Shown: positions 45,701-56,162 of the stretch, in pieces
Position numbering within the stretch: the first letter of the stretch is position 1
Layout of the letters: each line of letters opens with the position of its first letter
DNA from: Symbiodinium microadriaticum
Taxonomy: Eukaryota; Sar; Dinophyceae; Suessiales; Symbiodiniaceae
DNA length: 64,000 nucleotides
NCBI GenBank assembly: GCA_001939145.1
Contig: LSRX01001119.1
Coordinates: forward strand, 177,323 to 241,322
Direction: 5' to 3'
Made by a program: the position numbers and the translations under genes
Notes under the pieces: generated by a model
The model's input: the letters and a program-made list of their open reading frames with translations, nothing else
What the model was told of the DNA's origin: nothing
Databases searched by the model: none

Positions 45701-48700
45701 CCGTGCAATTTACAAATAAAGAAAGAAACCCTTACCTTTTGAGCCCTGCCGCACGCTTAACACCGACCACGTAAATGCTAGTCGACCCCAGCCGCCTGTG
45801 TAGAACTAGCTAGAAACCCATCTCAAGCCTTCCAACAGCCCTAAGCACTTCTGAAACCCCAAAACCTCGCAAAACCTGAAAACCGCTTGTAAAGGCTTAC
45901 GAAAGCACCGGTGAATGTAGCAAAGCCGTAGGTGCTAAGGGTGTAGAAACTGCTTCTAGTGTCCAGCGCTGTTTATGTAAGCAGGCTTTGTGTGTTACTG
46001 CCAAGGGCGTGAGCCCTACATCCCTAAGCCTGAAAATGTTCAACTTCCTGCTTGTCTAGGCACTTTTCGCTTTCTTCTTCGCGCATGATGTCAGCAAGAC
46101 CGGCTTCATCGATGCGCTCGGGTGGCAGAAGGGGTTGTCATCAGGGCGTAAACTTTGCGTCTTCTTGTGCTTAGCGTAGGATGTTCGGGGGGCTGTCGAC
46201 GCCAGATCCGCCGTGTCCAGCTCATCCGACAGCATGCTTTCGCATTATGTGTCTTGTTGGATGGGGTTCGGGCTTTCAAGGTCTATGCCTGTTGTGTTCC
46301 TTGATTTGTCGGTCCCGGGACTTTGTCACATTTTGTCACGGCAGGAGGTACACAGCTGGATGGCCGATTTGAGGCTCCCAAAGGGTGACTGAAGGGGTTG
46401 TCCAGGCAAAGTCAAGGCCGCTGCGCAAAGCAAACCCTAAACCTTGGCTCCAAGGTGCACCTGTCCTGATCCCAAAGAACGGAGTGAGCATTGATGGCAA
46501 CCGGAATGTCAAACTTACAACGCAATTGCAATTGATGACAGAGCAATGCTCGCCGAAATAGCACCAGAGTAGTGAGTAGTGGTGGTAACAGTAAAGCTAC
46601 CAACATAAGACCCGCCGATCCGTAAGCCCAAAAAGTGCCAAAACCCTAGAGCCGCGGGCCCTCAAACCCTAAATTCTAAACCACCTTCACAGGAAACCTT
46701 AGAATAAATCTTAAATCTTGCAAACGCACACTACACTTGCCCAAGCGAAGGTACAAGACTGGCTCCAAGGCTGCCGGGCTGTCTTGGGCGATCTGAACCT
46801 TGGAAAAAACGGTGGAAGACGGGGCGTATTGGGACTTCAGGGTTGGAGGTCTGGCGGCGTAGGGCTTGGTTTAGGGGTTTAGGAGTTGCAGATACCTGGA
46901 GGGACTGCGCAACATGGAAGACAGGGTCCTCCAAGCAGCTCCTGAGAAGGCTCTCCCCCTTTCACTCGGGCCTTGGGGAAGTGTCAAGCCTTCACCCGCA
47001 AAACTACTCGCCCCCCAAACGCAAAAGCAGCTCAGTCCCTGGGAGCAGCTTCGGCAGCTCTTGGCTGTGGAGGCGCCTGAGTAGGGCCGTGCGGGCGTGG
47101 AGGGTTTCAGGAAAGACGGAGGCGGCAACTATTGGGCTCTCATGCGGCCAGGTCAGGGGGGCAACGTTCGAGATGGTGCTGCCTTACTCTTGTTGTTAGC
47201 CTTGCACCTGCTATTTCAAAGGCTGTTGAATGTAGTATCATGTCTAGAGTCAGTATGACTTGCATCAAGTGATGATTATAGCTCGGACGCACTCTGGCTC
47301 AGCCTGCCTCCCCTTGTCCATACGGGTTCAGATAGGACAACGACAACCGCAATGCTGTTCCTCCTACTTAAGGGTGTTGCATTGGCCCTCTTTGTTTTTG
47401 GTGTAAGACTAAAGCCCTGCAGTACACCATTTAACAAGCCTGTTGTTCGGATCTTGTTCCTTGGAGGAGCCAGGATCCAACATGGTGGACTACGTTGCCT
47501 TCGTGCACCGCTTCCGTGCCAGAGCCAAGTTTAGTGGCTGTGGGCGTTGGTTTCTGTCGGGCTTTCGATTAACGCTTCAGCCCGAAAGTTCTCACGGCTG
47601 GGCTGTGCAAGGGAGCCGGTGCTTGCGTGTTTGGAGTGCCATGGCTGTTTTGTTTTGCGGCTACAACTTTTCAAGCTAATCCATACTCGGCTGAGCTGGG
47701 GTAAAGCTGAAGACACAACAATGGCCGGCAGAGTGGCACTGCATCGATGATCCAGTACCGGCATTCTGGGAGATGCACCGTGATAAAAAGCTCAAGAAGG
47801 CTGGATTCAGGCCGCTTTACGGGACCGGCCCAGTGTGCACTTACATGTTGAGCTGCGGTTGATGGTAATTCTCGAGCAGAGGTGGATACTGCTCGCAGTG
47901 ACCATCATCACTGCTCCGCTTGTTTCATGTTGCCGCCGAGTTTGGAGTTGGGAAATAAAGGGCTTACGGATGGAGACCTGTGCACATGCCTGTGATCTAA
48001 GGAAAGGGCAGCGGCAGCGCTTGCACAACATGATGAAGTCCCCAAAACAAGTTGGATAGTTTAAGTAATGATCCCCGAGGAGTTAACACTGAACACGATA
48101 AAGGGACCTCAGTCTTGAACGAAGCAAAGGTGTCGGTCTCGCCGGCTCGGAGATCTCGGACGAGTGGGCCCAGGCTCGATTTCGCCCGGAACCGGATCAC
48201 TGCAGCAGCAACCAACCAATCACACGGTGACTACGCCACGCTCGCGAGCCAAGACGCAGTTTGTTCAGCACGGTATTGCATGTTGCCCCGAAAAACATAG
48301 CAGAAAAAAAGCAACGCAACTGACGTCATGATTGCTTGCTGTTGTGCATTCGACATGAGAACAGTAAGGGAAGGACACTTGCCAACTGCTCAGAGAGCCT
48401 TTTAGGCCCTTTAGGCCCAGGCTTCTGCCCGACTGCGTGTTTTGAGTGGAAGTAACCGGTCAAGAACGGCAACAACACTCCGCCGCGGATGCCAGCCTAC
48501 TAGTTCATGAAATATTTCCGAGTTGCATGTCTGCTGATGATCATACTGAGCCCAGTGGTCACAGAGTACACATCCAGAGGCACAACCGGCAAAATTTACC
48601 AATCTACCCAAACCAAGTGTCGGACTCTTCGACTGAAAACCTTGCAGGAACTTGTCTTCAGCGTTCACGGCTTAGGGTTCAGGCTTGAAGCTAAGTGTTT

Positions 48701-51700
48701 AACTTAAAAACTGTCATTCCGGTTATTTGGAGTTGCAGTTGGAAGCTCAGGAAATCCAAGCTAAGGTTTAACATTGGAAGTCGAGTGCTCCCCAAGAACC
48801 TTAGACCCAGAGCCCCCCTCAAAAAAGCAAACAAAAAATGAATGGAACAAACATATGACCAGACTGAGAGCAGTAGTGGCAGCAATAGTACACAAGGCAG
48901 CTTTTAGGGTGCCTCGCAGATACTGGTCTCCCGCGTTTTCGAGCGGCTGATTTACAGCGACTGGCCCATTACCCAGATGCTGCATCACTTCGACCGCGAC
49001 GGGAATGGCAACTCGGCTAAATCAACTCTCTAGCTCTAGCCCCTCTAGTCCTAAGCAGCTGAGGCAACTCGTTTAGCCTCTTTGAGAAACTCGGTAGCCA
49101 GGCCATACTACAATGCAACACCAAGCGAGCAGCACTGTCGAGACCATACGGCGATGGCACTGTCCAAACAGTGTGCACCAAGAAGCCCTAACGATGCATT
49201 CAAGCTCGCCCGCTGTAGCGTCAGAGTCCAAGGTACGGTGACTGCTGCTGAGCTGAGGCAAGGCTACAGATTTTGGAGCAGTCCTGAACCTTCAGCACTC
49301 TCCCTTCAAATGTCTGTCGCATGAGGAGTCTTGGGTTTTTGGAATTGGCTGGCACTCACGCTTCGTAGAGCAGGAGCCGGCTTAGCACAACCCTAAAGCC
49401 AAAAGCCCTAACATCCCGTCCTTTATGCCCTAACAAAAACAATCAACGCGATCCTAAGTTCCCCAAGTCCAAAGCCGTAAACCTCAAAACCCTAACTTTG
49501 GAACCTTGAGAACCCCACACCCTCGCAGGGAAGCTTTTGTGGAGCTGGACGTTGGCATCACAGGGCCTCAGGCTGGGTGTCTCCAACCAGAGGGAAAATA
49601 AGTGGACTTGGACCCCCTGAAACCCATGTCACATTGGACTCAGGCGGGGCTTGGGATTCGATTTGGGGACCTACGCGCCTAGGGGTTCGGGCTTTTCGCG
49701 CTGAGGGGGTTTAAATTCCTAGTCGGATCACAGTTGAATTGCGAGAATGATGTGAGGGAATGGCGGAAACTTTGTCGAAGTTTCCGGGTTTTGCAGCGAA
49801 CAGGCATTCAATTCCTAGAACTCCACTGGTCCACCTCTTGCCACAACTCCGAAGAACCCGACGCCGTTCCAGAGGCGTGAAAGCCCCACTCGTCTTAAAC
49901 CCTAAACCTTCAAGATCCAAACCCGGAAAACCCTGAACTCCTGACTCCGGAAGCCGAAACCCTGGGCCCTCTACCAACTCTCGTGGACCGATGCTTTATT
50001 TTGGCAGCCTTGAAGGAAGCTGTCTAATTCGAAACCCTAAATCCTGATGCCCTGCAAACTAGGAGAAAAAGCCCCACAAAGCCCTGTTTTAGGAATCCGG
50101 TAGGGCGGGTAAGTTTGGTCGCACCTCTCAGCGCCGAGGAGGTGCTGGGATATTCGAAGTGCGACGAAAGTCGGAGCTTGCGAATGCCGGTTTGGTTCTT
50201 TCAAGCCCTTGAGAGTTATAGCTTGAGTTAGCATTATGGTATTTTAGTATTCGTAGTAGTATTATAGTATTCGCATTATAATCCCGAAGCATCCTGGGCC
50301 TTAAACCTTAAATTGCAGACCCTTACCCCCCCTAAACGCCTGAACCATTTTTTTCTGCAGACTGAAAGGCATTCTCACTGCTGCGGACGATGACGGCCCA
50401 TGGCACTGCAGACCAGAAGAGAGCAGGCACCGCCCTGGGAACGGGTTTAGGAATTCCTTCGGTCTTCGAGAGAGGAAACTCTCCGGGTCTGCCTTCGCTT
50501 CCTCATAAGCTTGGTCAGATGCAAGAATGCCCTTGCCCGGGGTCCTGCATCACCCCAACGGCCCTTATGATGAATGCGTGCTGTAGTCCTTATACCTTTT
50601 GCCCCGCATCTTCATGCTTTTCACGACGGTTCGACTAGTCCAGCCGCTGAAAAGCATGCAGAAGAGTTGGGTCTAAGGTGGGCCGTGGAGACACCCCCGA
50701 CCCACCCATAGACCGACTGCGGCAGGAGGACCTTGAACCATGAAGCTTCGCCTCGTACTCAAGGCAAACATCTCCGAAGCCCAGGTGGCATCAGCATCGA
50801 ATCCTTCCTGTCTCTCTTCGAGATGACGTCTGGATCCTAGAGTGTTGGAGAATTCAGACTTCCGGAGTGGAGCTGCAAAGGGGTTGAGGGTTCAGGATTC
50901 GGGCCCGGCTTATGACTGCCGCCCAAAAACCTAAGCCCCCGGCCTCGAGTTTTACCTGACCTCTCAAGCTTCTGAAACCATTTAGGCCCTACAGTGCTTC
51001 GTCGCTCCCAGTTTTGAACCGAAGCCCTGTGCAGCTAGAAGTGCGGCCCAGTGCGGCCCCAAAGCTTCGAAGAACCCTTCTTTCCCTCGACTTGACATAC
51101 TCAGGTTCCACCCGCATGCCACGGGACAGGTCGCTGGAACGACAAGCGGGGGGTGGTGTTGTACGGTTTGAGGCTCGGGAGGAAGCGTTTCGAGGACATG
51201 AGGTTTGTGTCATTTACGAACTTTCGGGTTGAACTGGACTTTGGTGCGGGTTTAGGACCTGGGGCCTTGTGCTTGAGGATTCGGTCTTCCGGTCTGATGG
51301 CATCTACCTTGCATCTGAGCGTGGTCTCGTCATTCCCGGGCCTCTCAAATGATAGTTTCAGGCGACAGAACTTGCGCAATTGGGGCTTGGGGATTGAGGT
51401 TTTGGCGGTAAGAACCTGCGGTTTCTGATTGGCGTCTAGGGGTTTAGGGTCTGAGGTCTTGAGCAACCCGAGCCTCTGTAGTCTCAGGCCGTGCACATAG
51501 GGATCCCACGAGGCTTCGTTGGGATGCTCGGTGGACCGTAGGGTCTAAAACCGAAGCCTGTTGCCCTAGACCAGCGCCTAAAGCTCATCTAAACCGAGTC
51601 GGTTTGAACAAAGCCTACCATGAAAGCAAAAAAGCAGAGTGTTATGTAGCCAGTCCTCAGTAAAAAAGCAGCCGCAGGTGCGTGTCCCCGGCTGGGTCAC

Positions 51701-54700
51701 TGCTTCGCTCCGTGTGCTGGGTGGGCTCATTTGGCAGGGCACCAGCGGCGAGGAGCCAGGGAGTTGCGGAGTTTCGCATTTCGGGTTGAGGGCAGCGGGT
51801 CCCCGCTTTGAAGGTCTTTGGGGCGTTTGGCGTTCAGGCCTCAAGATGTAAAATCCTGAGATACCTCCTAAAGATCTACAAGACCTGACATGCCATGGAG
51901 CTTCAAGTAGAGTCAGGTTTCGATTCGTATACACTGTAGTCCACTGTCTTCACCAAAGTGCATCCGTTCAGACGTTCAGGCTCCCACGGAGTACATCCGA
52001 AGCCTTGAAACCTTCGGCGCACAAGGTTGACCATGTTTTGTGATGAATTCAAATCCACTGCAAGAAGCACCAGTGGGGCTGAGCTGATAGTGTTGCATGT
52101 GTGTCACAAGGCATTATGCATTATACAGATGTGGCCGGAGAGAGGCAGAGAGACAGAGAGAGCGAGGCCTTCCCAAGCCCCCCACCCTTCAAATCAGGAC
52201 CGTGCACGCCAATTCTTCGAGCGCGCAGATGCCAACGGCAACGGTCTCCTTTCCCTGCCGGAGCTCGTCGCGGCCCGGGGTTCAGGGTTGATGGGCAATT
52301 TATACGGGGCTTATGTGTAGGGGTCTCTCTAGGATACTGTGCAAGGTCTATGCAGTAAGTGGGGCAATTCTCTAATGTTTCGAAGGGGTTTAGGGCATCA
52401 TTCAGGGCTCACGGGATCTGGAAAGGGTTTAAAGTGGTCGCTCAGGATCTCGGTGGCTCAAGAAACTAGACCCTCTTGCTTCTGTGTCGGGTCTAGCCTT
52501 GTAGAAACTCCTGACATGTCTCTACAGATGGGGAAAGGAAGCAGAGGGATTCGGCATATAAACGATGGGTTCAGGCAAAGCCTAAGCCACACGAAAGAAG
52601 CAGGATGAAAACGCCCATGCATGAAGGGCTGAAGTGGCTCGGTATCCGGGTTTGGGGACAGGGATTTGGGCCCAGGCATGTCAGGCCAAGGGTTTGGGGT
52701 TCAGGTTTCTTGATCCTTATTCACTCCCTCAACTTCTCATACACTGATCTAGGCCCTGTTTGTCGTCTACTCGAAAACCGTTAAGGTGCTTGGAAGGCGT
52801 GTGATTCTGATAGACACGCCCCGCATAAAGCTCCTTGTATTGCCCCTCGATCGGAGCAGCTTTGTGGTCTGGAAACTCTCCCTGCCAGGGCATCACGCAG
52901 CTGTGCCAAGCGGAGAGCGTAGACCTGCAGCTCACCCGGAGCCTCAGTCAACAGTTTAGCATCCTTTTGCAAATGTCGGGGGTTTATGATCTATCGGAAG
53001 CTTGAGGCTTTTGCAGCTTCGGGAGCACCAAGCGTTTGCTCGCCCTCGGTCCTCGTTTCATGTGTTCATATTCGTTCCATTACATTTGTCATCACCTGGT
53101 GCGGGTCACTCATCATAATTCGACCATCGAGTCGGGCTGGGGCGGATGAAGTCATGTCGAACCTACCGACATCATTTAGCTGTGGAAACCTTTGTCTGAT
53201 TGCTTATGCAGATTTCCCAGCAAGCTTGAATGAAAGCTGCCCCAGATCTCCAGGAAAGATTTCCTCGACTTGGCCAAATGGGTGGACATTAGCGGAGAGG
53301 GCCAGGTCAACTACGTCGCGCCTCGATGAAAAGCGCGCCTTTTCAGCCTACATGGAGGCTCTCTGTGGTAGGATCTCTGTGGTGAGTCCTTCGTGCCGTA
53401 AACCCGAAGCCTCCGCACATAATTTTCGCGGACCGTGCCAGCAAACTAGTTTGCAAGCTGAACCTATGAGGTTTTGGGTCTAGGGCCTAGGGATGTATAG
53501 GGTTGAAGTTTCCCAAGTCAGAGATTCAACAACACCGTAGACTAGAAGGACCACCGACCCTAAACTACAAACCCTAAATCTCCAAACCTGAAGTATACTA
53601 GGAGCTCAACACGAACACGGCAATCCTCATTCCTCTACTCTCTCCCTGGCACCAAGCCCTCCCAAAGCATCTGTGTATATTGGGGGGGTTATGTATACGC
53701 ATATCATAAAGAGAGATATAAAGATAGATGATACACAGCAACAGTAATTGGTAAAGTGAAGCTTCCAAGGAGTTCCTGAAGGCTTTCCTCCCGGCGGGTC
53801 TTTCAGACGGCAGCTTCCAGGCGGACATCATGGAGTCCATCTGCCGCCGGGACGAAAGACATCATCACCCGACAGCTAGAAACACTGTCGTACTCCACTC
53901 GGGAGTCGCATCCAGTCGGAAGCACTAAGACCGATCTCTGCCGCAGTTGTTTTGCTTCAGTGCGGCTGCTTCAACCTTGCAATGTGGAGGATCATGAATA
54001 CGTTGAGGTGCCTGGCTCCCAGTGTTGGGAGTTCCGGGTCCTCATGGTTTTGAATGTGGACACTTTCTTTTGCGGTGCCCTTTTATCGCAGGATTTGCCT
54101 TGTTGCACCACGTTTGGGAACGGGGATCGTGATTCGAGTTTGGACACATATGTAGCTGATCCGGAGCCCAAGACCTCAAACGCCACATTCCCGAAGCCTC
54201 GATTCGCGAACTCCCCAGCCTCGACTCGATGGTTGAGACATCAAGGTCTCCACCTTCATGCCCGACAAATGAGCCTCAGGTACCACGATCTGGAGCAACA
54301 AGACCGCGCTTCTGAGGGCCTGCCTGACCTTCGATGCAACTCAGCAACATCTGTGTCTCGGTAGTAGGAGAGCTATTTCGAGGGTCAGGGTTTGTGTGTA
54401 TTACGGTTTAGGTCCGTTGGAGGTGCTTGTTGCGATCCGGAATCCTAAGACCGTGACACTCCTGAAGTGGACTTGAAACCCCAAACATGTCCCTCTGACT
54501 CCTAATTGAACGCGGAACCCTGAACAGACAACTGCACCCCCCAACTTCTTGGCTTCGACCTTCGTATTCGCTAAGTCAACGCACAGCGGTCGCGTTGCTA
54601 GAGCGCAGCTGGCAGAGGCGGGGGCAGCAAAGGGTTTTTGGAGTTTTGCCAGGGTCTCAAAATGTGGACCTCAGAGTCATCACAGGCATTCCAACGCTAC

Positions 54701-56131
54701 GGGCCTACATCAGGGTTTTCAAATTGTTTTGGGTCCTGGGATCTTCAGGGCCAAAGTTCTCTTTGGAAATGATTGAGGATCTCCATGCAGCCCTTGAAAA
54801 GGCTCATTACTGTATACATCCTTAGTCTTCATAGTAAGATCCCCAGACTTTTTTGGACTTCGTGGGCTCAGAACTTAATTTAGGACAGCGTGAAGGTCCT
54901 AGGCTGGGACGAGTAGGGGATCGGAGCCCCAACTTACTGAGATATGCGAATTCGCCAGGGCTTCCAGGCTCTGACGTTTGGGGCCTGAGGCCATGGCCTT
55001 TAATACTGTTGGGTTTGAGAACTTCTGTGATGCCGCCCGCCATGAGGCGTAATCGCCAGTGATTCGCGTTGTCAGATTTCGCGGTAGGCATGCTCTTCGC
55101 CTGCGAGAACCATGGCTACTTGACATCCTTCTCCCCAAACCCGACGCAAAACGGCCAGAAACTCAGAGACCTCTTGCTTCCGAGGCGCTTCGGCATCTCG
55201 AAAGCCGCGCGGGCGAGGCAAGCAGCAAAAGTTTAGGGAGCATCCAGAGGCCAAGAGCTGATGTGATACGGCTCTCTGGGTGTGTAGGAGAAGGGTCGAG
55301 GAAGCTACGTAGTCTAGGCTTGTGCCAGCATTGAGGGCTTCAGGGCTTTTGGGTTCAGCGCACGGGGGCTTAGAAGCTGTGAGTTCAGGCTGAATGCCTT
55401 ACAGCACCATGGCTTTCGGGACGGCACGTTAAAGGGAGGTTGTAGGTTTCAGATGTTCGGGGTTTCCGGAACTGGAGGAGGCTGTAGGCAGAGTACCGCT
55501 TATGGGATCTCGGGTCTCGAGTTTGGGCGTTTCAAAATCCAGGATTCCAAGTCTGTGTAAGGTTTTGGGGCCTCGGGGGGGTCTGTCTGTTGTGTTTACA
55601 ACTTTAACGTGCTATGAAGGAACCTGCCAGGTATTGTAAGGATGCAGTCGGCTTCAGGGGTTTTTGAATGGATCTTTGGATTGGAGGGTTTGCCATGTGC
55701 GGCTGGCTCGAATGTACTTTCTGCCTCGGCGGACTGATGAAACTCAAGAGCGTCAGGTGTCTTCTTATTATCGGGTGCGCGTAAAACTTCTGCTTATCAG
55801 CGTGAGACTTTCAGAGCTCTATGGAGTTTCTAGAACTTACAACTGTTATGTGCAAGGGTTTCAAGCTTTTCGGTCTTGGGGAGCTCCCACGTGTTGGCGG
55901 CAGGCCCGCAGCTTAAAGCTTCATCCTCAAGCCTTATCCCATTACATAAATCATCTATGCCGCTCAAGCAAAGAATCCGCTGCCTCTGCCGCTGGGAGGA
56001 GCTCCTTACTGCCGAGCAGGTGGCAGTGCTCCTGGCCACGGCCTCGAACTTCTGTGTAAATCTATCTTTGTTGCGCTGTGCATTCTGCCCCCGCAACCCC
56101 CCCCCCCGATAATACATATATATATATATAA

Positions 56132-56162
<31 letters not shown>

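Noticed and set aside
53311..53360. A 33-base intron followed by an exon reading AYMEALCG
   Set aside because: The GC donor at 53318 joined to 53770 gives a perfect EF-hand (NYVEFLKAF), which makes the tiny intron unnecessary.
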